A DNA stretch of 64,000 bases, taken from NCBI GenBank assembly GCA_025403435.1, contig CM046347.1, positions 22,456,597-22,520,596 of the forward strand, in the 5' to 3' direction. The DNA is from Artocarpus heterophyllus (lineage: Eukaryota > Streptophyta > Magnoliopsida > Rosales > Moraceae). The position numbers were made by a program, and so were the translations under genes. Shown one piece after another: positions 45,553-57,326 of this stretch (the first letter of the stretch is position 1; every line of letters starts with the position of its first letter). Under the pieces are notes generated by a model. It saw only the letters and a program-made list of their open reading frames with translations. It was not told where the DNA came from and did no database searches.

Positions 45553-48206
45553 TGTAACGACCCTACTTACTTGGCTGTTACTTAATTACATAATTACAAA
45601 CCTAAAAATACCTTAACATAAAGTAAAATTGTGATATAATTTTTTTTTTCTAAAACAAAATCTTGATGATTGATTCTTAACATATTTCCTTAAAAGAAAA
45701 CAACAATTGTTTCCTAAACCTTAAATCCAAAAATCTAACATATCAATATTAAATTCTTAAATGTGATAATAATGTAATCATAATTATTACGTTTTAACAC
45801 AATTATAATTTCTAAAGGCTTAATTATTTCCATATATATAATACATTAATTTCTTAAAACTTAATTCTAATGATTTCTTAAAATCTTTCTTGAAAACATT
45901 TAGATAGTTATTTAGAAACTATTTCTTAATTTAAATGAAAATATTTCTAAACAATTCTAAATTAAATATCACTATAAATTTCTATATACAATACTTTGAA
46001 AAACCTTCTTAAAATTATCGTTATACATTTTCTTATAATTTTATTATCTTAAAATTAACAAATTGATTTCTCAAAACTTAATCTCTTAAACTTAACATAA
46101 TAATAATTTCTTATAACTTATTCTTTTAAGTCTAACATATCAGTTCTTTAAAACATACTCCTTTAAACTTTCATAATAATAAATTCAAAAAACATATTCA
46201 TTAAAACCCTTACTTTATTTCACGTAAAACTCTTACAACATTTCTTAATTATAAATAATCTTATACTTTTCTTACTTAAAAATTTATGTGTATTTGTTGT
46301 ACTTTCTATTGCAACAATTTTTAAACCTTATAAATCTCTAGACCAAGGTTGTATAATAACAACCTTAGCTTTTAATACATAACTATGTAATTTTATTTAC
46401 TTATTTATACATACACATTTTTTTGTAAAATGAAAAAATCCATAATTTTGTAAAATAAAAATGTGTATAATTTCGTAAACTAAAAATACGAAAATGTTAC
46501 AGTTATGTGAGCAGTATCTATTCCTAACTTCACCATTCATCTACTACTTACCACGCCCATCAAGTGTCGTTGATGGGTTTATTACCTACAGCATGAACAT
46601 ACTTACATGAGCCTTTGCTCAACAAGTAGAAAATTAAACTCGCAAAACATAATTAAAAATCATTTAATAAAAACATGCATGAATATTTTATGCTTGTTTA
46701 TCAACTTATTTTGTGCTTAATTATTGAAGCTATAACTTATCTTATTAATTAGGCTCAGGTGATCGTATTGGTTGCCTGTGATCTTTTGGAAGTTAAGGTT
46801 CATAAGGTCCTTAACGATGCCAAGATCATAAACAGTACTGAACTGTATTGAAGCCTCCCTGTAGGTCGAGAGGTTAGTGCAATACCCTTAACTCTTCTTA
46901 TTAATCTCACTTGCTTTATTGTGTATGTGGAGTATGACATGTTACTACATAGCTTCACAATTTCATAAATCATAAATCATAAATTGTAAACATGCTTAAC
47001 TTGAAAGTGACTAAACAATATGATTTAAATATTGCATACACCACATATGGATCATGACATAATCACAACATAACATGACATGGCATGACATAAATATAAT
47101 AAGTCATAATTATATCATACCATAACATCAGATCACATCATTACATAACATAGTGTGACAAATCACTGATCATGCATTTCATAAATTTTTATGAAAACAT
47201 ATACAACAATTTATTTAGAACTATTTATATTGTAAGTGAGATTTTTACTTACCTAGATTCTGAGCTAAGCAATTCCAATTGGATCTTATTGTATCTACAG
47301 TCTACGAATCATCCATAATGGTCCTTGAGCGATCGTGGATGACTAGGAATGCTTCATGGAGATTTATAATTGCTGAAAACATCATTGTAGACTCCATTAC
47401 TATAGTCTGACTTGCCACTCCATAGCTATTGGTGGCGGTATTTATAGAACTTTAGTGAATAGCTATGGGATCATGAAATTGAGGAGGGGATCGTGCTCGC
47501 CGTTGTCCTCCGATTCTAATGGAACCGACAATGTGCTTCAACTCTGCCTATAACAACAGGGTCAACGGCAGCACTGCGGCAGCGACGAGAGGTATAGGGG
47601 TAGAGCCTTCCAGTAGCTGTTGAGGTGCAACCATGGGTGAGACTTGTTCTTCTCATCGTGGTGGTCATGTAAGAAGAAAAACCTCGTCGATTGGATGCCG
47701 TGCGGCGAAGATATCTCGTCAAAAAATTTTAGATCTTTTTGCCATTTTGACTAAGGAGTACGGATTCCTTTGGTGGAGTTGTGGGCAGCACGACACACCA
47801 TTAGACTCACCTTGACTAGAGCTTTCTGTTGGTGCAGTAGGTGTCAAAAAAAGACACCAGATTCTTGGACTGAGCGAGAGGAGAGAGAGGGTAGAGAGAA
47901 AAAGTATGGGGAGAATGTGGTTGATTATTTAATTGGTTGAATTTTTTTTGTCCATGTATTTATAGACAATCTTGTACTCAACGCAATCTAAACTGTGTCA
48001 TGGGTGGTTCAATCAAGTTTTGAATAGTAGACTTAAAATTCATGTAGATATAACTGTACTTTTAAAGCAGTAATATTCTTTATCTTTCTAAAAATAAGTA
48101 TGTAAAATTCCAATTTTCTTATTGTATTAATGTCTTAAAGTATTCGTACTATCATAAAACTTATTTTTATGAATTTATCCATACTTTATGGATATGATTT
48201 TATTCT
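45553..48206 (-). repeat. Chromovirus-type LTR (solo or remnant), right end uncertain
   Basis: It starts TGTAACGACCC on the given strand, which in minus reading is the LTR end GGGTCGTTACA. Inside are the landmark ACATGAGCCTTTGCTCAACAAG near 46600 (hairpin TGAGC-CTTT-GCTCA), a donor-like AGGTAAGTAAAA on the minus strand near 47255, and a TATA box (TCTATAAATAC) near 47958. That arrangement matches the LTRs at 31242 and 60748. No coding region or second LTR is attached. The short GC-rich open frame around 47633 looks like transcribed LTR, not a gene. The first 900 bases are very AT-rich with no other feature. Confidence 0.5.
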
Positions 48207-48443
48207 TGTTGGCGTATCTAGAGTTATTTAGATTTTTAGGAGTTAGTTATGATTCCTAGTTCCTCGGGATTTAGTTTAGTAGGTCACAAGATTTATTTAT
48301 TTTCATTATAAATAAGCTATATACCAAAATTTTCAAGTTAATAAGATTCAGTATACTAGTGCAGTGCATTATTGGTTTCCTTCCTTTGTGTTAGCTTTAT
48401 GGTATTAGAGATATAAAAAACTAACATAAAGTTGAAGGAAACC

Positions 48444-49150
48444 ATGGTCAAAATGGCCTTGACGGGGGTAAGCAGAGGCAATGACTTAGAAAACTCTTTT
48501 GCCATTTCTAGTTCTACCTTTACAATTGTTCCCACTATAAATAGTGAATAATTCTCCCTGCAAATAACCTCCCACAAGTTGAATGGAAAAAACTTTATGT
48601 AATGCTCCCGCTCCGTGCAAATGGTGGTTCAAGGCAAAGGGAAGTATGGATATTTAGATGGATTAATTCCAAAACCAAATTCTTTTGATTCATCTTTTCA
48701 AACTGGGAAATCCATAACTTGATGGTAATGGCTTGGCTCATTCACTCTATGGAAGACAGTATTGGTTACACTTGTCTTTTCTACATAACTGCTAAGGAGA
48801 TTTGGAATGCAATTGCTCTCACCTACTCAGACCTTGAGGATTTGTCACAAATATTTGAACTTCGCAACCGTGCCCAAGATATGAAACAAGAAGATCAATC
48901 AGCCACTCACTATTTCAATTCTTTGAAAAAATAATGGCAAAAATTGGATCCATTTATCAACTAGCATGGCGAGATCCTAAAGATGGCATCATGTATGACA
49001 AGATTTTAGCAAAGGATCGAGTTTATGGTTTTTTAACCGGGCTTAATAATGAACTAGATGAAATATAAGGTCATTTTGCTGGTATAAGACCGGTTCCATC
49101 CATTGATGAGCTTTTGCTAAAGTCCATTGTGAAGAAAGTTGCAAATGTGT
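48444..49150 (+). pseudogene. F gag (decayed)
   Basis: ATG at 48444 (ACCATGG context) gives MVKMALTGVSRGN. Then come ITSHKLNGKNF, a copia Gag hallmark, MVMAWLIHSMEDSIGYTC, EIWNAIALTYSDLED, IFELRNRAQDMKQ, and FLTGLNNELDEI near 49040. At least four stops are present. Confidence 0.85.
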
Positions 49151-49509
49151 GATGCTTGGCACTTCTCGAGACTTGAATGCATAAGGTGTCGATTCATCAT
49201 CGTTAGCATCAAAAAATGAGCCACTTCCGAGCAAACAAGGATAGGCATGGTGTGACATTGCCAAAGGCCATACCACACAAAAGAAACTTGTTGGAAAATT
49301 CATGCAAACCTACCAAGTGGACCCTAAAGTCCTGTAGTCATGAGGGGAAAGGGTTTCAAGCTTCCAATGACTCAGATCATGACATGTAAAGCTCATGTGT
49401 CACCTTCACCAAAGAACAAATGGAGCATCTCTACAAAGCCTTATCAAGAACTCCATTCTCATCATCTTTCATAGCTTAGAAAGGAACAACTACCTTCGGC
49501 GGCCAAAAT

Positions 49510-50880
49510 AACAAAGGGGAGCCGTGGACAATCGACTTTGGAGCATCTGATCACATGACTGGTTGTGAAAAATTATTCACTTCATATACTCCCAGTCGTG
49601 GTAATCATAGAGTTAAAATAGGAGATGGATTATATTCAGTCATTGTTGGGTGTGGTACCATCAAAATAAGTCCTAGAATCACCCTTAAGGCTGTTCTTCA
49701 TGTGCCCAATTTATCTTATAATCTTTTATCAAGCAGTAAGATTACAAAAGACTTAGATTGCATTGTTAATTTCTCATCATCTTTCTGTGTTTTCAGGAAT
49801 GGACTTCAGGGAGGAGGATTGACAATGCTAGGGAAATTTTTGGACTTTACTACTTTAAGGATGATATTTCTATGAGCAGCCATGTTCGGATAGTAATAGG
49901 CGATTCTTCCCTTTCTAGAAAACAAAAATAATGCTATTGCATTGTAGGCTAGGGCATCCAAGTTTTATATATTTAAAACATCTCTTTCCAATATTATCTT
50001 AGAATTTAGATGTGTTCCATTGTGAAGTTTGTCAACTCGCCAAACATACACGTGTGTTTTTCTCTCCTCAGCCATATAAGGATTCAAAACCGTTTGTTCT
50101 AGTTTATAGTGATCCTTGAGGACCTTCACATGTTTGGAGTATTTCTAATAAAAGGTGGTTCGTTACATTCACTGATGATCATACTCATATTTGTTGGGTA
50201 TATTTGTTAAAGGAAAAATCTGAGGTAGAGTAAGTATTTCAGTCCTTTCATTCTATGATCAAAACACAGTATAATGAAAATATTCAAATCCTATGTACTA
50301 ATAATGGAACTGAATTTTTTAACTCTGTTCTTAAAAATTTTCTTACCAAGAATGGTATGATTCATCAAAGTTTGTATGTAAATTAACCACAGCAAAATGG
50401 GGTGTCGGAAAGGAAAAATCGTCACTTTTTAGAAGTTGCACATTCTCTTTTGTTTACTTCGAATGTTCCCAAAAGATTCTAGGGTGATGCCATTCTCACT
50501 ACTTGTTTCCTAATTAATAGAATGCCTAGCCGAGTTCTACAATTCCAAACATCTTTAGAGCTTCTTAAAAATTTCATCCCACAGTCTTGATCTTTTTCAG
50601 AATTAGATTTAAAAGTGTTTGGCTGCTCTGCTTTGTACATAATCATGATGCACATCATAGCAAATTAGATCCCAAGTCCCATAAGTGTGTCTTCCTAGGA
50701 TATTCATCCACACAAAAGGGCTACAGGTGTTATCGCCTTCAAAAACGTAGATATTTTATCTCTCGAGATGTTAGTTTTTTCAAAAATTGACCTTTTTGCT
50801 CCAAGAATCATTTGTAGTGGGAGATCTTCAATGAAGATGATTCTTGGTTTTGGGAGAATCCATATGTGGGATCAAGTTAT
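49510..50880 (+). pseudogene. F protease and integrase (decayed)
   Basis: The protease site reads PWTIDFGASDHMTG; the usual Asp-Ser-Gly is Asp-Phe-Gly, likely inactive. The zinc-binding part is CRLGHPSFIYLKHLFP and CEVCQLAKHTR. The integrase core has LVYSDP and RWFVTFTDDHTH, NNGTEFFN and PQQNGVSERKNRH, and the C-terminal region reads LEVAHSLLFTSNVPKRF. Stops break it in many places, including one at the first catalytic segment. Confidence 0.87.
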
Positions 50881-51599
50881 CATGGTCCCGATTTGAATTC
50901 AAATTCAAGATATCATGGTCCTAATTCAAATTCAAGTTTGAATCATCCTAGATTGGGGATTGGGAATTTCTCTGGAATATCTCTCCACAAAATTAGGAAA
51001 CTCTAAGTCAATCTTCTTTAAATCTCTTAGCCTAGAAAATCAGGTTATATTAAATCAGAAAAATCAAGTCACTGATTTGCATAGCCCATTTTTTGTGGAA
51101 CCAAATCAAATAGACCATAAAATCTCAACTTACCCGAGTTCAAATTCAAAATCTCCAAATTTGAATCAACAAGAATTAAACGAGAACTCAAATTTTCCAC
51201 AAATAATCCCAAATAATCCAAAACTTCCTGAGACAAATCCAAACCCTAAATCGTCTAACCCCATTGAAAATTTTAAAAATCTTTTATTATATAAGAGTTT
51301 GGATCAGACTATGCTAGCAATAGTGCAAAAATTCTGGTAAAAGAAGGGCGTCTCCAACCATTTAGGCTAACATACTCATGGAAAAATTATTCAAAAAAGG
51401 TGCTCCAAAGATTCCTAGTAACCAAGGATCTAAACTAAAGTCAGGTACAATCATAGATTTAGCAGACATTGATATTCATGTGGCAGTGAGAAAAGGAACA
51501 AGGACTTGTTCTAAACATCTCATCTCTAATTTTATATCCTATGATCATCTGTCTAAATCTATTTAGGCAATGGTAATAAATATGTCAGAGATGAAGGTC

Positions 51600-52740
51600 C
51601 CAACTACAATTTAGTAGGCTTTGGAAGACTCAAACTAGAAGGCAACAATTTTAGAAGAAATGCATGCTCTAGAAAAAACAGGAACTTGGGACATTATTCA
51701 AAAGCCATAGGGAAAAATACCGGTTGGTTGCAAAATGGGTTTTCACTATGAAATACAAGGCAGACGGCATGATTGAGCGCTATAAGGCAAGGTTAGTGGC
51801 CAAGGGCTATGCTTAGACCTACGGGATAGATTATCAAGAGACATTTGCTCCAGTAGCCAAGATTAGTACAGTTCGTGTGTTATTATCACTCGCTGCAAAT
51901 TTAGATTGGCCACTCTACCAACTCAATGTAAAAAATGCTTTCTTAAATGGAGATCTAGAAGTGGAAGTTTACATGGACCTACCTCCTGGGTTTGACAAAT
52001 AAAGTAAATTTGGTTAGGTGTGTCGGTTTAAAAAATCCCTATATGGTCTAAAACAATCATTGAAGGCATGGTTCAATAGGTTTACAAAGGCAATTAGCAG
52101 TACAAGCAAGCACATTTTGACCATACCCTAGTTTATCGACACAAGGGGGAGAAGATGGCCATCTTAATAGTCTATGTTGATCATATAATCCTAATCGGTG
52201 ATGATAGGATTGAAATGGAAAGGTCAAAAAGAAGCTTATTGGATGAGTTTGAAATCAAAGTCCTAGGAGGCTTGCATTTTTTTTCTCAGGATTGAAGTAG
52301 CAAGAAATTGGGTTGGAATCTCTGTGTCACAAAGAAAGTATGTTTTGGACCTTTTCAAAGAAAATGGTATGATGGGCTGTAAATATGTTGATACTCCAAT
52401 TGATCCAAGTTAGAAGTTGGAAGATAGCGCTACAAGTAATCCGGTTAACAAAGGCAGATATCAACGTTTGGTTAGGAGGTTGATTTATCTATCTCAAACA
52501 AGACTGCATATAGCATTTTTAGTTAGTCGTGTGAGTCAGTATATGCACACACCATTTGAATCCCACTTACAAACTAACTATCTATCTCATCTTAAGATAC
52601 CTAAAAGGTACACCTAGTAGAGTTTTATTTTTCAAAAGGACAGATGAAAGAAACATTAGGATCTTTACTGGTGCAAATTGGGCAGGTTCAATGACGATCG
52701 AAGATCTACTTCAGGTTTATTTTCTAATAGAAACTGTCAT
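51600..52740 (+). pseudogene. F reverse transcriptase and start of RNase H (decayed)
   Basis: Motifs appear in changing frames: [49 protein letters not shown] and LYGLKQS. The active site reads VYVDHIILIGDD: the second Asp of YVDD is His, so RT is dead even apart from the frameshifts. RYQRLVRRLIYLSQTRLHIAF and ANWAGSMTIEDL lead into RNase H, which breaks off at about 52740. The stretch 50960-51340, rich in Asn, Ser and Pro, is the variable linker between integrase and RT. Confidence 0.86.
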
Positions 52741-53886
52741 ATAAGATTAAAGATTACATGATAAAATTCATTGTGTAATCTGGATAAAAACCATTGTGGA
52801 AACTCTAGTTTTCATGACGATTTTCATGTTGTCTACGAATTTCGCGTTTTTTCTGCCTTTACCATGATGGTTTTTAATAAAACATAATTAAATAAGTGGT
52901 GTGTATCCTAAAATTTCTAGTAATTTCAAGAAAATCCATAAGAATGGTTTAAGGCATTATGCAATAGAATATTCACAACCTTCTTCTTCATCAGGTGCCA
53001 TGTTAATCCAATAGATTATTGCAAAATTTGATTTTGTATTCCTTTAGTGCTTTTTAATAATCCCAATATCCCACAAAGAGAAAAGCTCCATGAAAATTAA
53101 AGTCGTGGCATTATAACGGGAAAGCCTCCGGTAATGCCTGCACTACCAATAAGGTTCAATCCAATAGTAAAAATGAGTTATGTAGTAAAGTAAATGACAA
53201 TAAAATAAGATGTACCAAATCTTACTATGTTGCATACATTAATTTTGAAATCTGTACTTTTTTCTCTTTCCTTAAATTTTAATTTAAAAAGAAAAAATAA
53301 AAACTAAATATTTCCATTAAAAAACCACTGAATAGATCAGATTTTTGTTTTTAAAGTTGTAAGGTTTGAAATTTGAGTCAAAAACTTTAAATAGAAAAAT
53401 TTTGGGGGAGTTCTTGACACTACTAAAATTCATTGTAGCATGAATCTATGTTCAAGAAACTTATGCTTGCTATTAAGCAAATTCATAAAATTTCACTAGA
53501 TCTTGAAGACTCGTCTTCTTTTAGTTCTATTGTCACCCTTTTCTTTATAAAATCGTAATCTTGTAAAATAAGTGAGGGCTTGTATTGGAAAAAGAAAAGA
53601 AAAGAAAACACACGGAATAGATCTTGCAATCCAAGTCGATGTAATCACCCAATTAGAGTATCAAGTTATGAAATTTATCCAAAGTCCATTAGCCAATATG
53701 AAAATGTCAAATTCACAATATTTCTTATTAGAACTCTTTAATTTGTAGAGGGAAAATTATATGAAATGGATAAAGTACAAGATAAAACCCACAACTCAAC
53801 TTAAGCTTCTCCTGAAAGGAAGGATTTTAAGGGGGAAAAAAAGTCAAAAAGTACTGTTATTTTATTTTATTTTTTATCGTAAATGC
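52741..53886. other. No gene or element recognised
   Basis: AT-rich sequence with no convincing open frame, LTR or repeat. It may be decayed element or host spacer. Confidence 0.5.
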
Positions 53887-53889
53887 TTA

Positions 53890-55292
53890 GGGGTTGTTTG
53901 ATATGCAGTAATCTTAAGGATGTGAATGAGAATCTACAAAATTCCCATATTTGGTACAAGAATTATGATTTTGGATTCTTGAAAAACTGAATCTCGTGGG
54001 ATTCACTTTACCCCATTTTGGGTTAATCTAAATCCCACTCAACAATATGATATTCAAATTCCTAGGAATCTCATGACCATGAGAATCTCACATTTTCTTC
54101 CATAATGATGATGATAAATAAATAATATAAAATAATATAAAAATTATTAAATATTTATAATATTATCAAAACTTAATATTATTATTTAATGTTAATATTA
54201 ACATAAAATAATAATATATTATAAAGAATTATATTTTTACTGTTATTTATATTCGTATTCATATTCATATCCATATATTATATATTATTCACCATAAAAA
54301 ATATATTATATATATAATATTTTAGCATAATTATATTGTTATTAAAATAATAATTTGATAATAAGGATAATAATAATATTAACAATAATAATAAAATATA
54401 AATAATATATTACATATACTATATTTATATTATTATTAATTAATACTAGTATATAATATATATAAATACTATAAAATAAAAATAAAATAAAATAATTTAG
54501 TACTATTTATTATATAATATAAATATAAATATTATATTAATATAAAATAATTATATTTTAATAACAAAGATAATAAAAACATTAACAATAATAATAAAAA
54601 TCTAATACTATAATATCAATATGAATAATATAATAGTAATATTCATGAATATCAATATTAAATTATATTAATACTATTTAATTATAATAAATATAAAATA
54701 TAATTATCTATGTATACTATTTTTTGTAACAATATTTTTGCTTAATGTTAATATTAATATAAATAATAATATATTTTTAAAAATTATATTTTCATTGATA
54801 TTTATATTCATATCAATATATTATATATTATATACAATATTTTAATATAAAAATTTTATATAATATAAATATAGATATTATATTAGTATAAAATAATTAT
54901 GATTTAATAATAATAATAATAATAACATTAACAATAATAACAATTTAATAGTACAATATCAATATGAATAGTATTATTAATGTTCATAGTAATATTAATG
55001 TTACATTATATATAATATTTTTTATTATTCATATTTATATTGTTATTATTATTTAATATTAGCACTAACATATTATATTGGTGTATTTAATGTTAATACT
55101 ACAATTTATTTTTGTCAATTATATGAGATTTCTATTACAACCAAACACAATAATATATTATTTATAGGAATTTAATAGAAGATTCTTGTGTACAACTAAA
55201 CGTGATAATATTAGTTTCCTAAAAATCATATTGCCTATTATCACTTTTCTGAAAATATGATTACTGCTGATTACTACATACCAAATACTCCC
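53890..55292. mobile_element. PIF/Harbinger (Tourist-like) non-autonomous DNA transposon
   Basis: The left end GGGGTTGTTTGATATGCAG and the right end, read inverted, GGGAGTATTTGGTATGTAG match over about 25 bases (both run on into TAATC) at roughly 80 %. TTA flanks both sides (53887-53889 and 55293-55295), the target duplication of this superfamily. The 1403-bp element has no transposase frame. Its interior (about 54110-55140) is almost pure A and T, made of AATA/TATT-type runs. Confidence 0.75.
54110..55140. repeat. Extreme AT-rich core
   Basis: About 1 kb in which long stretches contain only A and T, with recurring AATATTA, TAATAATAA and TATTATAT words. It lies wholly inside the PIF-like element. 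Confidence 0.85.
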
Positions 55293-55295
55293 TTA

Positions 55296-56285
55296 GGACT
55301 AACCGGATAAGGCGTAAAACAAGTCAGATGTTATGCCCCTGCTCTTGGTGTGATCCTTACCCTCAAAATAAATCTGAATGGCCACGAAAATTTGGAGAGA
55401 ACTTACAGGATAGAAACACATCCTTATATATATAGATATATATTAGCAGTATAAAAATGAATGGTTGGAATCCATGATAATGTGAACAGATGATTTCTTA
55501 AAAACAAAAAAAAAAAACAAATTATTACAATTTCCCAAAATATGAAAGAATGTTTACGAAGCTCTGTTTCTTTTTTTGTCATATAAAATGCATTGTTTTG
55601 ATTTTTTTTTTCTCTTTTTTTCATTTTAACTCCTTTAATTTTTTTGGGGTTTTTCATATTTATGTTTAAGACTTGCTATTTTTTCTGTTTTCCGTATTGC
55701 AGATATTAATTTAATACCAAACTTCGTACTATTTTTTTCCCTCTCTTTCCTTTTGACACTGTACACCTCAACTCAAACCCTTATATTTACGGTGTGGAAA
55801 AATGAAAACAAAAATATGGAAAAAAAAGTAAAGGAGATAAAAAGAAAAGAAAACTTTCTTTTTTCTTTCCTTTCTTTTTCTAACTCCTTTATTCTTTCTT
55901 TTCTAATTTAAACTACTATCAATACATAGTTGTTCCTTTTATTTATTCTTTAAGTATATTGTTGTTCGTGTTTTGCAATATAAAAATTTTAATTGTAACC
56001 CAATATGTGCATTGTACGTATCTCAACTAGTATTACAAGTGTGTTTAGGAATCAAGTTCCAACACTAAAATTCTAATTGCAACAGTGTAATGCCCTCACA
56101 TGTTATAGTGTTTAAGTTTCAACTTTAAATTTTAACTTGGTTCCAAACACTTTACAAAAATATGTCTAATAGACTCCACTTATATTGCAATGTCCCTATA
56201 CATTTGTGATGTAAAATTTCGACTTAACGCACAAAGAATACTAATTGTGTGTTTTTATCTTATCATATTGGCCCTTAATATTAAA
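55296..56285. other. No gene recognised; homopolymer-rich spacer
   Basis: AT-rich with long poly-A and poly-T tracts (for example near 55507 and 55603). Short open frames here are Lys- or Phe-rich products of these tracts and have no protein-like pattern. Confidence 0.5.
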
Positions 56286-56293
56286 TTTAGTAG

Positions 56294-57318
56294 CAATACT
56301 GGCTTAACCTTAAGGTAGTTAAGCCAATGCTTAAGGCCCTTATTTTAGGAGGCCTCAATTTTCTTTATTTTTAGGCTATATTATAGCTATATTCTATGCA
56401 TTATGATTTTTTATCTTTTACTCTTTTTTTTTATAGGAACAGAAGGCTAGGACGTTTTGGCTATCCATGACTCCATCATCCCTTACGTCTAGGATACCAA
56501 ACATTCCCCCGATTAATAGAGACATCAACCCCCAAAAAAAAAAATAAATAAATAAAAAAATAAAATAAAAATAAAAAACCTCACAAAAGTTGCAATTCCC
56601 AAAGCAGTATTCATCAGGTTTCAGAAGCTTAATTAAATAAAAATAAAGTGACAAAATAATAATAGTATAAAACCAATAAAGAAAAAGAAAAGAAAGGAAA
56701 AGAAAAGAAAAAAAAACGTGATATTTTTTCCTTTTTATTAAAAAAAAAATTGTTTTAGTTTCATCTTCTTGTATTTGTACAACATCTCTTCTTTTTCTTA
56801 AAACAAAAGTACACGCTTCTTAAAATCTTTTACATTCAAGACTGTATCTCTTCTTAATTTATTTGTTTAAGGTCTTAGGTAATCTATTTCTTACTCAACT
56901 TTTACCTACTTGTTGATTGTTGCTTTTTGAATCTTAAATAATTGGCCTTTTTCTTGTTATTGTTGTGCAGTATGTTGATTTGGTTTACATTAAGCCTTGT
57001 GAATCAATATATCTAATAGAAAATATACATTGACAAATTCAAGAAAAATAGAAAAATAGAAAGCTTAATTCGCTCTCAAAAAGAAGTTTTAGAGGGAAAA
57101 AAATTTCACAAATAATAAGAGAGATTTAGTGAACTCTTTTTTTTTTTTTTTTTTACAGTAATGCTATTACTTTATTATTTGTTTTCCTTAATTAGATGCG
57201 GTAGATTGTTTTGTTGTTTTCGGATGATATAAAAAATTATTTCTTTTTCATTTCAATGCATGGTAGGTCTCCTTCAAAAATCTTGCTTAAGGCCTTTAAT
57301 TACCTCAAGCGGGCCCTG
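56294..57318. mobile_element. hAT-like non-autonomous DNA transposon
   Basis: The right end, read inverted, is CAGGGCCCGCTTGAGG and the left end is CAATACTGGCTTAACC. Both continue with a matched segment: CTTAAGGTAGTTAA on the left and CTTGAGGTAATTAA on the right (12 of 14). Eight-base flanks TTTAGTAG (56286-56293) and TTTAATAG (57319-57326) differ at one base, the duplication length expected of hAT elements. No transposase frame is visible in the 1025 bp. The interior has several A and T runs. Confidence 0.6.
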
Positions 57319-57326
57319 TTTAATAG

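Larger units (their letters stand above)
48207..52740 (+). mobile_element. Ty1/copia retrotransposon F, short LTR, 3'-truncated
   Basis: A second copia lineage, unrelated at sequence level to A/B/C. A short 5' LTR (about 48207-48394) with ATTATAAATAAGC is followed by a primer site TGGTATTAGAG (48400-48410, one mismatch to TGGTATCAGAG). Then come gag, protease, integrase, RT and the start of RNase H. No 3' LTR was found after 52740. Stops and frame changes are common. Confidence 0.85.

Noticed and set aside
46501..46506. TGTTACA at 46495-46501 as right end of a 950-bp LTR from 45553
   Set aside because: The flanks GTGTT and GTTAT do not match, and promoter and landmark signals continue well beyond, to about 47960.
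47516..47815. Two overlapping small frames in a GC-richer patch, one on each strand
   Set aside because: The patch lies in the transcribed part of an LTR-like repeat near its TATA box and splice-donor-like site. There is no protein family pattern.
48379..49303. Minus-strand frames over element F (73 and 86 codons)
   Set aside because: Shadows of the decayed gag frame on the plus strand.
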